DNA from: a virus
IMG/VR virus record: IMGVR_UViG_3300036859_000726
Location: 1-64,000 of that record
Length of the DNA: 64,000 bases
Direction: 5' to 3' (one strand)
Numbering within the stretch: position 1 is the first letter of the stretch; the number at the start of each line of letters is the position of its first letter. The notes beneath the pieces were generated by a model that did not search any database, was not told the DNA's origin, and was given only the letters and a program-made list of their open reading frames with translations. The translations under genes were made by a program, and so were the position numbers. This document shows, in pieces, positions 55,042-63,858 of this stretch.

Positions 55042-56595
55042 TTATTCTACCGCTGGAATGGCGCAGTAAGGGACTGGCCTGTCATCGCCAAGTACAGTGC
55101 TCGCAGTCTCACCCTTCCACTCGAGGGCGATAGCGATCTCTTCATCAACAGTATCCTCTGCCACCAAATTGATATACAGCACAGACTTCTCCGTGCCGAT
55201 GCGATGATTTCGATCTTCGGACTGAGATCTTGATCCCCAGTTGTAGCTTTGGCTGAAGTAGATAGCGCGCTCGGCAGCCGTCAATGTGAGGCCAACGCCG
55301 CCACTCGCAGCCTGCCCTATGAACACACGGAACTTTCCTGCCTGGAATCCGTCAACAGCGATCTCTCGCTCACTCTTGCTGATATCACCGTGGTACTGGC
55401 AGCTTGTGATGCCCATCTCTGTTAGCATCGCGTGGATCGCCCTTATCTCCTCCTTGAAGTGCGCCCACACTATGAACTGGCCCTGCTGATCTTCAATCAG
55501 ATTCTTGAGCGCCTCGAGACGCGGATTGTCAGTAGCGATGTACTCAGCGCGGCCATCAGGGAACAGCACGAATCCTGATGTGATCTGCTGCATCTTAATG
55601 CGAGAAGTTAGCGCTGTTGCCTCAAGCAGGTCGCCGCCGACCTCCAAGAAGTGTTGTCGCTTGATCTGCTCGTACGCAGCTCTCTGTGCAGGACTCAATT
55701 CAAACGTGATCGTCCTGTAGATCTTGTCTGGCAGATCAAGGCAGTCCTTCTTGAGCACTCGGAATGTGACTGCCTCAGTAATGGAGCGAAGCTCTTCTAG
55801 ATTGCGCCATTGCGGGCGACCATCAGCATCCTTCTGCACCATCTGCGGCCCATGCCACTTGGCAGTCTCAGGTGTCCACGTTCCAGCCTTCTTGGCTGCT
55901 TTGTCGAGCTCCTGCGCCTTCTTCGCCCATGGATTAGACCTGGCTGCCCTTTCCGCAATGTGTCGCATGATGCCGGTGTGATCAGGCATGAGCTTCGCAT
56001 AGCGAGCAACGAAGTTTCGATAGTCCTTATTCCAGAACCCAGGCTTCATGAACTCGAATTGACTGTACAAGTCTGGCGGCGAGTTCGTGAGCGGCGTACC
56101 AGTCGAAATCCTCCGGCATGTCGCTACCAGCCCAAGCTTCTGAACACGCTTCGTCACAGTGGCGGTCGGGGATTTGATGCGATGGGACTCATCAATGATG
56201 AGCATCACCTTTCGACCCTTCATGAAGTTAGACACGACAAGGAATCCTTCCTTGTGGCACAGAGCCTCTAGATTGATGCACAGGATCTTCAGACTCTTCG
56301 TCGCGTCCTTCATCAGCATCTTATAGCCTTCCATGGAGCGACCAGCACGATATGCCCAGACCTTGACTGGACCAGTCATATGCTTTGGGATCTCGCGCCG
56401 CGACCAGTTGGTGTGAACGCCGTTCGGCGCAACAACGACGACTGCATCGATCTTATCAGCCTGGTAGCACCGCTCTGCGTCAGCAAGTAGGACCCACGTC
56501 TTTCCTGTGCCCTGCTCCATGAACAGAGCACCCCAGCGCCTGGAATCAAGATAGTTGAGCGCATCAGTTTGATGCGACATCGCTGTTGTCTTCAT
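55042..56595 (-). CDS. SNF2-family DNA helicase/translocase
   Basis: 517 residues. Motif I EQGTGKTWV (~27-35), motif Ia VVVAPNGVHTNW, motif II IIDESH (~133-138), STGTPLTN (III), then C-terminal QFIVWAHFKEEIRAI, ASGGVGLTLTAAERAIYFSQ (V) and QSEDRNHRIG (VI). Length is close to other compact phage SNF2-like helicases. ATGA-coupled to the nuclease gene, so likely acts with it on replication forks or recombination intermediates. Confidence 0.9.
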   Translation of the reverse strand: MKTTAMSHQTDALNYLDSRRWGALFMEQGTGKTWVLLADAERCYQADKIDAVVVVAPNGVHTNWSRREIPKHMTGPVKVWAYRAGRSMEGYKMLMKDATKSLKILCINLEALCHKEGFLVVSNFMKGRKVMLIIDESHRIKSPTATVTKRVQKLGLVATCRRISTGTPLTNSPPDLYSQFEFMKPGFWNKDYRNFVARYAKLMPDHTGIMRHIAERAARSNPWAKKAQELDKAAKKAGTWTPETAKWHGPQMVQKDADGRPQWRNLEELRSITEAVTFRVLKKDCLDLPDKIYRTITFELSPAQRAAYEQIKRQHFLEVGGDLLEATALTSRIKMQQITSGFVLFPDGRAEYIATDNPRLEALKNLIEDQQGQFIVWAHFKEEIRAIHAMLTEMGITSCQYHGDISKSEREIAVDGFQAGKFRVFIGQAASGGVGLTLTAAERAIYFSQSYNWGSRSQSEDRNHRIGTEKSVLYINLVAEDTVDEEIAIALEWKGETASTVLGDDRPVPYCAIPAVE

Positions 56596-57050
56596 TCTTT
56601 GAACCCGAATGCCTTCATGAACAGGTATTGCCAGTCAGGAACGCCATAAAGGCGCTTCAAGACCACGTGAGTATACGCCTGCAGCCTAGTCCGGGGCGCG
56701 TTAGCCGAGGGAGTTAGCTGCAAATTAGGAGGGATGTCGCGGCCAGGAATGAGATACAACTGCATCTGGTTATCACGCGCAATAGCGAAGGAAATGCCGC
56801 CATGATGCGAATAAGAGCGATGCCATTTGACCTGATCTACCTCAAACGTGTCTGTTTTCACGATAGGCGTGGACGGCATCTTGGGAACTTGGAGGACTTT
56901 CAGCTCGAACCAAATCGTCTTTCCTTCAAGCAATGCATGAACGTCAGGTATGCCAGCCGCAAGCCCGTTCTCAACGCGCTCTAAGCGTAGGCGGTCCGGC
57001 GCGTGGCGCTTCATCGCCTCGTAAACCAGCTGTTCTGCCTTCTTAGCCAA
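56592..57050 (-). CDS. VRR-NUC-type nuclease
   Basis: 152 residues. PD-(D/E)xK core: ERVENGLAAGIPDVHALLEG with TIWFELKV (D ~36, E ~49, K ~51). Single-domain VRR-NUC phage proteins may act as junction or flap nucleases. Stop and start overlap the helicase gene (ATGA) and the end of the polymerase gene. Confidence 0.8.
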   Translation of the reverse strand: MAKKAEQLVYEAMKRHAPDRLRLERVENGLAAGIPDVHALLEGKTIWFELKVLQVPKMPSTPIVKTDTFEVDQVKWHRSYSHHGGISFAIARDNQMQLYLIPGRDIPPNLQLTPSANAPRTRLQAYTHVVLKRLYGVPDWQYLFMKAFGFKE

Positions 57051-59832
57051 ATACGATCTCCGGGCGCGTCAGACAGCGCATCTTGTCGATTGATATCATG
57101 GAGAAGCCTTTGAGCCAGCGACCCCTGATCAGCACCCAGTCCTTGTTATCCAGTAAAGTGTCTGCTGCAAACTTGCCCATCTTCTCCCAATCTCGAGGTT
57201 TGATTCGAGCGAGGACTGGCTGGGATACGGAGTCGTCGACGATGAACATATCCAGGAAGAGTGACTGAGCGTCCTTGTAAAGTTTGTTACCTCGACGCTG
57301 GAAGCGGACCGCCTCGTTCTCGTCTCGTCGCTCGCGCCGCACGATCTTGGCGATGATACACGCATCTTCTCTGTCCTCCAACTGACCGATCAGCTTGACC
57401 TTTCCTCGTATGCCGTGCATAGCAGGATTGTCATATAAGTCACCCCACAGAGTTCGGCCCTCGGTAAGATCCTTAAACTTGACTGTGGAAGCAAGCAGCT
57501 TCGCTTTTGCCTCCTTGGTTAGCGTGCCAGCCTTGCGCTTCGCCAGGTACTGCCCTGCCTTCGCCGGTCCGATGCCGACGATGTTCATGTACCCACCATA
57601 TAGCACACCGTCCTGCACACTCCAATTCGCCTCGCTCTTATCCGGATCAAATGGGATGTAGTCAATGCCTTCGTCGCGCAACTCGCGTAGCATCTCCACG
57701 ACCTGTTCATCGCCTTTGTTCGATCGGAGCAGAGCTGCAGCGAACTTCATTGGATAGTGAGCCTTCACATAGGCCGTCCAGAATGTCACGATTCCGTATG
57801 AAACACTGTGCGACGCATTGAACGCCCAGGATCCCATATGAACCATCACACGCCACATTTCTACAGCGTCCTCTGCGGACACCCCGTGCTTGGCTGAACC
57901 GACGACGAACTTGTCGCGCATCTGGTTGAAGAACTCAACTCCGCGGCGACCAGACATTGACTTGCGAATCAATGAGACCTCTGCCCAGGTGAAGTCACCG
58001 ATCTCGCGACAGACGCGCATGATGCTCTCTTGGAACACCATAACACCCTGTGTGGCGGCGAGGATGTCCTTCAGCAGCGGATGGCAAGTGACTGGTTCAG
58101 AGCCATTCTTGCGCTTGATGTACGAATTGGTGCCGCCGCCCGCCAGTGGTCCAGGCCTCGCTAACGCGCCGAGATGGTTGATCTCCAAGAAGGAGGTCAC
58201 ATGAACCTGGGTCGCCACTCGGCGGGCAGCCGCACCTTCGAGCTGAAACAGACCGCTGAACTTCTTGTCATTGATGACATCAAAAGCAGCCTGGTCGTGC
58301 AGCTTCAAGTCATAGAACTCTTGGTTCGTCAGCGCTTCGGCGTCTTCCAGCACACCCAGCGTGCGGAGTCCAAGCGCGTCGATCTTCAACAGTCCCAGAT
58401 ACTCGGCATCCTTCTTGTCGACGCAAGCGACGCCTTCGTCGGTCACGGTGCAGAAGTCATGTATTGGCTGGTTGTTCACAATGACACCAGCGGCGTGCAC
58501 TGATGTTGTGAACGGGGTCTGCTCTGCCTTTCCTGCGAGCGCCATTTCAGGATAGTCCGCCGCGAACTTCTTGCCCTCGGCAGTCTGAATCATCGTGTCT
58601 TCAAGCGAGTGTCCGTAGCGCGAGTCGCCGGAGCTGTACTCGATGAGTTGATTGATCAGGTTGAATGTTGTACCCTTTGGCACACCCATTCGTTTGCCGC
58701 ATTCAAGCAGCACCGATTTGGGTTGCATCGATACAACGTTACCGACTCTAGCGACCTGTGCCTCTCCATACTTCTTCTTGAGGTAGTCGAACACGAGCTC
58801 TCGCTTAACATCCGAGAGATCGACGTCGATATCTGGCCAGTCGCTACGATTGACGTCGATAAACCTTTCGAAGAGGAGGTCGTGCTCAAGAGGATCCACT
58901 TCTGTGATTTGAAGCAGATAACAAACGAGAGATCCGGCGGAGGACCCGCGTCCTGGGCCAACGAGCATATGTTGCTTCGCAAATCGAACCATGTCTCCGA
59001 CAACGAGGAAGTAGGATTGATATCCTTTCTCGTAGATGAGCTCACGCTCTCTCTTGAGGCGTTGTTCATGCTTCTCGTCCCAGACAATATGGCCCTTACC
59101 GACTCGATAACGGATCCCTTCTGCGATCTCGGCGTCAAGATCTCCTTCAGTTTGGACCAGGGCAGCTTTCGCAAGTTTGACTCCTTGGAGGCGTTCAGCA
59201 GCCTCGTATGTACCCTTGATCGCCTTCTCAAGGATGTCGTCTGGGATATGGTTCATCACACCACGCAGCTCGTCGAGAGTCAGGATGTGAAGCGGGGTCG
59301 TGCGTTTCTGATCGACGAGCGCGAGATACACATCCCAGTCCGTTGCTCGCGCATAGGCGTTGTCACTGGTCAGCACTAGCGGCTTGCCTGTCCTCGTGTG
59401 AAGCTCAAGCTGACGCTTCGCAGCGATCAGTGAGCGAGGATTAAGGTCGATGTAGTCAAAACACATCGGATCGTCAAGGAGGGCGCCAGAGAATCGTATG
59501 GCACAATTGCCCAGCTCCCAGGTGTCCTTCAACTTGATCTCTGCATAGTGCTTGCTGGTCCAGTTGTAGAATTTTCGAATGTCCGTAGCCAGAGCCCATG
59601 CACCAGCGGCATTTCCGTCTGCCATCTTGACGGAGAATTCTAGGCCAAAGGCGGGTGCGACCTTTGTCTCTTTGAGAGCTTTCTCAAAGCGAACATGGCC
59701 CCAAGTGCCGGTGTCAACGATCCCTGCGATCGGCGTCTCCAGATCCTGAAGCCGCGAGGCGACGTCGTTGATCGGCGCGAATGCTCGCTTGATCGAGAAG
59801 CTGGTACGGACTCTGAGCTGCGGGAATGTCAT
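57043..59832 (-). CDS. DNA polymerase III alpha-like (family C) replicative polymerase
   Basis: 929 residues versus ~1160 in E. coli DnaE. Has GPGRGSSAGS (~292-301), PDIDVD (~333-338) with the catalytic Asp residues, and FTTSVHAAGVIVN, GLLKIDALGLRTL, VMVFQESIM, FNASHSVSYGIVTFW of the palm/fingers. The N-terminal PHP region is degenerate: QLRVRTSFS replaces the metal-binding HLRVHSDYS-type motif (both His lost), so proofreading probably comes from the separate DnaQ-like gene at 60676. The C-terminus is shortened, with a remnant OB-like part (GKVKLIGQLEDREDACIIAK). Confidence 0.9.
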   Translation of the reverse strand: MTFPQLRVRTSFSIKRAFAPINDVASRLQDLETPIAGIVDTGTWGHVRFEKALKETKVAPAFGLEFSVKMADGNAAGAWALATDIRKFYNWTSKHYAEIKLKDTWELGNCAIRFSGALLDDPMCFDYIDLNPRSLIAAKRQLELHTRTGKPLVLTSDNAYARATDWDVYLALVDQKRTTPLHILTLDELRGVMNHIPDDILEKAIKGTYEAAERLQGVKLAKAALVQTEGDLDAEIAEGIRYRVGKGHIVWDEKHEQRLKRERELIYEKGYQSYFLVVGDMVRFAKQHMLVGPGRGSSAGSLVCYLLQITEVDPLEHDLLFERFIDVNRSDWPDIDVDLSDVKRELVFDYLKKKYGEAQVARVGNVVSMQPKSVLLECGKRMGVPKGTTFNLINQLIEYSSGDSRYGHSLEDTMIQTAEGKKFAADYPEMALAGKAEQTPFTTSVHAAGVIVNNQPIHDFCTVTDEGVACVDKKDAEYLGLLKIDALGLRTLGVLEDAEALTNQEFYDLKLHDQAAFDVINDKKFSGLFQLEGAAARRVATQVHVTSFLEINHLGALARPGPLAGGGTNSYIKRKNGSEPVTCHPLLKDILAATQGVMVFQESIMRVCREIGDFTWAEVSLIRKSMSGRRGVEFFNQMRDKFVVGSAKHGVSAEDAVEMWRVMVHMGSWAFNASHSVSYGIVTFWTAYVKAHYPMKFAAALLRSNKGDEQVVEMLRELRDEGIDYIPFDPDKSEANWSVQDGVLYGGYMNIVGIGPAKAGQYLAKRKAGTLTKEAKAKLLASTVKFKDLTEGRTLWGDLYDNPAMHGIRGKVKLIGQLEDREDACIIAKIVRRERRDENEAVRFQRRGNKLYKDAQSLFLDMFIVDDSVSQPVLARIKPRDWEKMGKFAADTLLDNKDWVLIRGRWLKGFSMISIDKMRCLTRPEIVFG

Positions 59833-60248
59833 CGTGGCATATTCCTGAGTGCTTCCATCATAGAGAACTGAAACTGGCTCATAGTACTGCTCATCATATT
59901 GTCGAACGCACCAGTCACTGCGCGAACAATGCCTTGGTCAAGACGATCTTTCAAAATCTTGAATACATCATCCTTGTGCACATCAAGCCAGTTCTTGACC
60001 ATCTCTTTGACTTGCTCTTCAAGAAGCTCCTTCATGAGAGAGACGATCGGAATCGGACCTTCCTCCTTGCGCTCGTTGTAACTGCCTGGGTTGGTGATCT
60101 TGACGGAAGGCTTGAAGAATGCAGCCTGCACTGCGACATCAACGATTTTCTTGAGCTCCTCGTCAGTCATGAGATCGCCCATCGACTCTCTGATCCGAGC
60201 GAACATCCTGCTCTGGAAGTCCGTCGCAGCCTGCACTTCGGTGCCCAT
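59829..60248 (-). CDS. Hypothetical helical protein
   Basis: 139 residues, overlapping neighbours by 1-4 bases. Helical throughout (MTDEELKKIVDVAVQAAFF, SLMKELLEEQVKEMVKNWLD), ending Met-rich (MMSSTMSQFQFSMMEALRN). Between polymerase and MazG-like genes; could be a polymerase partner, unproven. Confidence 0.7.
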   Translation of the reverse strand: MGTEVQAATDFQSRMFARIRESMGDLMTDEELKKIVDVAVQAAFFKPSVKITNPGSYNERKEEGPIPIVSLMKELLEEQVKEMVKNWLDVHKDDVFKILKDRLDQGIVRAVTGAFDNMMSSTMSQFQFSMMEALRNMPR

Positions 60249-60679
60249 CAGAATGACTTCCCGCCAGGAGCGAGGCGAGCCTCCGGCTTATGGTCAGCAC
60301 GACCGATGTTGTAGATCAGCTTCTCGCGCATTGCTCCGGAGAGATCATATCCGGCGGCGCCAGCATAGTCAAAGATGCGAATCAGGGCGTCGGCGAGTTC
60401 AACCTCTGCCATCTTGCGGTGCGGCAGGTGGGTGTCCATCACACCCTTGCGCTCCCCCTCCATCGACTCGGCGACCTCGCTAACGATGAGCATTAAAAGC
60501 TCACCCTTGTTGCGATCCAGCGGCTCGCCTTCCTTGAGGCCGTGCCACCATTGGTAGTTGTTCAGATGGATGAACTTTGCCATCTCATTCAGACCATTGA
60601 TTGCAGCCTCATTATCTGAGACGCGATTGATCTGGGACGCTGCGCTGTGATCGCCGAAGTCTGATACGACTGTTCTCAT
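60248..60679 (-). CDS. MazG-like / all-alpha NTP pyrophosphohydrolase
   Basis: 143 residues. LLMLIVSEVAESMEGERKG (ExxE type) and KMAEVELADALIRIFDYAG (ExxD type) are the metal-binding helices of this fold; KGVMDTHLPHRK lies between. Would cleave an NTP or dNTP; with polymerase and exonuclease genes beside it, control of the dNTP pool is likely. Confidence 0.75.
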   Translation of the reverse strand: MRTVVSDFGDHSAASQINRVSDNEAAINGLNEMAKFIHLNNYQWWHGLKEGEPLDRNKGELLMLIVSEVAESMEGERKGVMDTHLPHRKMAEVELADALIRIFDYAGAAGYDLSGAMREKLIYNIGRADHKPEARLAPGGKSF

Positions 60680-61332
60680 GATATGCTTGTCCTTACCTTG
60701 TTGTCGTCGGAGATAGGGTCGAAGCCGCGGATGACGACTTCTTCCTCGAATCCTGTTGGAAATCTGAATTCTGCAGGCCGAGTCGTTGGCGGCACCAGAC
60801 TTATCAGGTTGTGGTGTATAACGATCTCGGCTAGAGCTCTGACGTCATCAAGAGCTCTGTGGGTCTGTTTATATGGCTTGCCCATCGTGTGCTCATACAG
60901 CTCGATCAGCCGCATGCGGCGACCCCATATCGGTTCGAATTCCTGGACGGTGCACATATTGTGGCGCGGCCAAGGGAAGTCCTTGATGGCTCCGGCGATG
61001 CGCAGCTCGTTGCTCAGCAGGGCGTGATCGAACGGTTGATTGTGGGCTATCAAACAGTCTGCCTGAGAGAGGAATTCCTTGACTGCTGGAATATATGCCG
61101 CAAAAGATGGTGCGCTTTTCAGATCCTCGTTCTTCAAGCCTGTTATCCTGGTGATCTCAGGAGTGATCTGCTGATCCGGATGGCATAAGAACACAAGAGA
61201 GTCAAGCTCCTTGCCTGTGTGGTCAATAAGAACTGCAGCGAACTCAATGATTCGCGGTTGCAGCTTCGGCTTCGCATGTGGATGTAGCGTCAACCCAGTC
61301 GTTTCCGTATCAAACACAGCGCCGATGGTCAT
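60676..61332 (-). CDS. DnaQ-like 3'-5' exonuclease
   Basis: 218 residues. Exo I FDTETTGL (D8, E10), Exo II HNQPFDHALL, Exo III HRALDDVRAL: complete DEDDh set. Probably the proofreading partner of the family C polymerase encoded ~0.8 kb downstream, whose own PHP site looks inactive. Confidence 0.9.
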   Translation of the reverse strand: MTIGAVFDTETTGLTLHPHAKPKLQPRIIEFAAVLIDHTGKELDSLVFLCHPDQQITPEITRITGLKNEDLKSAPSFAAYIPAVKEFLSQADCLIAHNQPFDHALLSNELRIAGAIKDFPWPRHNMCTVQEFEPIWGRRMRLIELYEHTMGKPYKQTHRALDDVRALAEIVIHHNLISLVPPTTRPAEFRFPTGFEEEVVIRGFDPISDDNKVRTSIS

Positions 61333-61514
61333 GATCTATCTTCCTCAATGGGTGGCTCCGCAGCCGTCTTGTCGAGTCGTTTGTCGTACACAGGGTTGTA
61401 GTGAGGGCCGGGCGCGCGACAAGTGCAACGTTCGCCACATGACACGAAGCAGAACTTCGTGCGAGTCCAGTAGCCTTCTTCGTTGTAATAGCCATCGCGC
61501 CTTCCGAACGTCAT
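61329..61514 (-). CDS. Small Cys-rich hypothetical protein
   Basis: 61 residues, ATGA overlap on both sides. GYYNEEGYWTRTKFCFVSCG then ERCTCRAPGP: four Cys in about 15 residues, probable zinc site. Unknown. Confidence 0.65.
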   Translation of the reverse strand: MTFGRRDGYYNEEGYWTRTKFCFVSCGERCTCRAPGPHYNPVYDKRLDKTAAEPPIEEDRS

Positions 61515-61681
61515 TCTGTGAATACCTCTGGCTTAATCCGCAGAACCCAATGTCCATCAGAGCGTTGTATCCACTCTCCTGCATTGATGCTGAAGCCATT
61601 GTGATCTTCAACCTCTATGAGGCCAGGACGATCATGGTCTGGAGGACCATCAAATACGACATCTATGAACGTCCTTGCCAT
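61511..61681 (-). CDS. 56-residue hypothetical protein
   Basis: ATG at 61681 lies 1 base past the SDR stop and the stop overlaps the next ATG (ATGA). Beta-rich, acidic (RTFIDVVFDGPPDHD, GEWIQRSDGHWVLRIKPE). Coupled position supports it; unknown. Confidence 0.6.
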   Translation of the reverse strand: MARTFIDVVFDGPPDHDRPGLIEVEDHNGFSINAGEWIQRSDGHWVLRIKPEVFTE

Positions 61682-61682
61682 G

Positions 61683-62357
61683 CTACACTCCGTATGGGAT
61701 GTCGCATCCCGTCAGATACTTATGATGCGCTTTCGTGGTCAACAGATACGCTATCAGCCCTGCAACCTGGTCGGGCGGCGTTTCCTCGCCTATAAGGGAT
61801 GCAGCGAGCTGACGATTTGCAACTGTCGTGGCGTCCCAGCCGCGGAGATCTGATGCCTGCCGATCAACGGTATCAGACATTCTCGTGTCCTTCAGCCTGT
61901 TCGGGCTGATTGAGAACACGGTCACATCCGGAGCCCACTCTCGAGCCATCACGCGTGTAAGCATCAAGGCCGCTGACTTGCTGGAGCAATATGCAGCACT
62001 TGTCCTCATCGGCATATCAGCAGCTGAACTCACGATGTTCAGGATCGTGCCCTTGCTTGAGCGGAGGTCGTGAAGAAGATGCTGAGACATCTTCAGAATG
62101 CCCTTCACATTCACATCCATAACCTGGTCCCACTCCTTGGATGACACATTCTCGAGCCAGTTCAGCCTAACGATCCCTGCGCAGTTGATGAGCACATCAA
62201 TTCCGCCATCTCTGAACTCACGATTGACGCTCGGATTGCGAACGTCCCCTCCGTGGGCTATGTCGAACGAAAGGACGGAATGCCCCGACCCGACAAGATG
62301 CTGGGCTATGCAAGCTCCAAGGCCGCTCGACGATCCTGTGACCACGATGCGACTCAC
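61683..62357 (-). CDS. Short-chain dehydrogenase/reductase (SDR)
   Basis: 224 residues. TGSSSGLGACIA (~7-18, NAD(P)-binding), NCAGIV (~58), catalytic Ser ~110 and YCSSK (Tyr 123, Lys 127) are the classical SDR set. The acidic Asp after beta-2 (SFDIAHGGD) suggests NAD(H) rather than NADP(H). A metabolic enzyme is unusual in a replication operon; it is ATGA-coupled to the class II aldolase gene, so both probably act on one substrate path. Substrate unknown. Confidence 0.85.
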   Translation of the reverse strand: MSRIVVTGSSSGLGACIAQHLVGSGHSVLSFDIAHGGDVRNPSVNREFRDGGIDVLINCAGIVRLNWLENVSSKEWDQVMDVNVKGILKMSQHLLHDLRSSKGTILNIVSSAADMPMRTSAAYCSSKSAALMLTRVMAREWAPDVTVFSISPNRLKDTRMSDTVDRQASDLRGWDATTVANRQLAASLIGEETPPDQVAGLIAYLLTTKAHHKYLTGCDIPYGV

Positions 62358-63064
62358 AGAGCCTCTCCTGATCGTTTGATGGATTCATAGAGCGCATCAC
62401 GCTCCGCAGGCCAGGAGTGAGCGCCAAACGGGCGGCCACCCCGGATCCATTCCGCATGGGTAGTGTCAACCATTTTCTGGTTGAACACGCAGATGTCCAT
62501 TGGAATGATGGACTCCTTGATGCAGGCGTCTTGAAGGTTGATCAAGATTTCGAACGCCTCTCCAGGCGTGCGACCCCCGACCATCGCTCCGTGGCCCTCC
62601 ATCAACACAGCATATCGCATGTGCCCGAAGGCTTCGACCAGGCCATCATAGCGATTGAGTCCCTTGTATGGCATGAAACCAAGGAACTGCTCTGTGAAGA
62701 GCGCAGCGCCTTGATGAACCTGCCTGAGAATCCCAATCGCTGCGGCGGCGATGGTGTCCGGCGTATGCACATGAAGGATACAGTTGAACTCAGGCCGAGA
62801 CTTGTAGATGTCGCGATGGATCCAGAATTGCGCGTTCGGCTTGATGCCGGCGCTGGTGGCGTCCACCCCATCCTCGTCTACCACAACGGAGTCAAGACTC
62901 GTCGTTGCCCAGAACGGACGCGGCCTTGCGATGTTGATAAGCAGATGCTTGTTCTTCACGAGCATCGGCGACCGCATTGAACAGTGCAGGAACACTGAGT
63001 CGTCAAGACCCCGTGCCGCCATCGCTCGCATCATGAGCGCGAATTCAAGGTCTAACGCCATCAT
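62354..63064 (-). CDS. Class II aldolase/adducin-family protein
   Basis: 236 residues (ATG 63064 or 63061; GGAGAAGGA upstream). Zinc ligands in ILHVHTPD (His 98, His 100) and EGHGAMVGGRTPGEAF (His ~157), plus WIHRDIYKSRPEFN, mark the fuculose-aldolase/adducin fold. These enzymes cleave or form sugar-phosphate C-C bonds, or act as epimerases or decarboxylases. With the SDR beside it, a small sugar- or nucleotide-modifying path is possible. Confidence 0.8.
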   Translation of the reverse strand: MMALDLEFALMMRAMAARGLDDSVFLHCSMRSPMLVKNKHLLINIARPRPFWATTSLDSVVVDEDGVDATSAGIKPNAQFWIHRDIYKSRPEFNCILHVHTPDTIAAAAIGILRQVHQGAALFTEQFLGFMPYKGLNRYDGLVEAFGHMRYAVLMEGHGAMVGGRTPGEAFEILINLQDACIKESIIPMDICVFNQKMVDTTHAEWIRGGRPFGAHSWPAERDALYESIKRSGEAL

Positions 63065-63389
63065 CTTCCTTCTCCTTTGTTGCTTCTCGTAGCATGGCAG
63101 CGTAAACCATCAAGTCTTCTGCAGAGTCGACATGCCCTTCAACGATGTTTTGCGCATATCGCTTCATCTTGATAAGGCACATGACCATCAAATACAGATG
63201 CTGGGCAGCCTCTGGCGTTGTGATCTCCGGTATCTTGCCGCCGAACAGAGCGAGCAGAGCAGGACCTGTTGTCCGATAGGATGCGCCATATGCAGCATTC
63301 CTTTTGGAGAAAAGGCCTGCAGCCTCGTCCAGAAAGTCTGGAGCAGTGCGCTTCTTGATTAAGCTCGGGACATCATTTTCCGGTGGCAT
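63045..63389 (-). CDS. DUF6378-like hypothetical protein
   Basis: 114 residues from ATG 63389, overlapping the HAD gene's end by 17 bases. FLDEAAGLFSKRNAAYGASY, LALFGGKIPEITTPEAAQHL, MCLIKMKRYAQN and HVDSAEDLMVYAAMLREA follow the DUF6378 pattern common in phages; no known activity. Overlaps the aldolase start by 20 bases. Confidence 0.65.
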   Translation of the reverse strand: MPPENDVPSLIKKRTAPDFLDEAAGLFSKRNAAYGASYRTTGPALLALFGGKIPEITTPEAAQHLYLMVMCLIKMKRYAQNIVEGHVDSAEDLMVYAAMLREATKEKEDDGVRP

Positions 63390-63858
63390 GGTACAGGAAC
63401 TCCTCGTCGTGGATTGCGCGATGGACGCCCGGAAGCCCGAGGTCGTTGTACATCTGAACGATTTCCCTTCTGTCGTCGTAGCAGGCATGCACATCCTCTG
63501 GATTGAACAGTCGTGTCAGAAGGTCGATCATCACAGCGCGCTTGAATTCTACAGCAGGCCGATAGTCGTTGAATGTTGGGCGCAAGTGCAAGAGATTCTC
63601 GCCGGGCTTTCTGCCATGCTTCATGAACCACTTCAGACGAATTGCGCGATACTCGTCAGGCATGCCAGAGATGAAGTGGATCTGGAATGATCTCGGATAT
63701 TGCATTTCCTTGATGAAGTCCGCCTTGTCCTGAATGCAGGCCTTGTGATACATGTGATACCTTGCCCAGCGAATCCCGCTCGGATGGTCCTGTATCAGAT
63801 GAAGGCGATGATAGTCATCAGAGATGCAGTTGTCGATGTCGCAAATGATGAACTTCAT
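63373..63858 (-). CDS. HAD-like phosphatase (polynucleotide 3'-phosphatase-like)
   Basis: 161 residues. Motif I ICDIDNCISDD (Asp 7, Asp 9), SGMPDEYRAIRLKWF (Ser/Thr motif II region), and YDDRREIVQMYNDLGL, the end signature of T4 Pnkp-type 3'-phosphatases (DDR..V..M). Could remove 3' phosphates at nucleic-acid ends for repair with the ligase, or dephosphorylate nucleotides. No kinase half is fused. Confidence 0.7.
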   Translation of the reverse strand: MKFIICDIDNCISDDYHRLHLIQDHPSGIRWARYHMYHKACIQDKADFIKEMQYPRSFQIHFISGMPDEYRAIRLKWFMKHGRKPGENLLHLRPTFNDYRPAVEFKRAVMIDLLTRLFNPEDVHACYDDRREIVQMYNDLGLPGVHRAIHDEEFLYHATGK

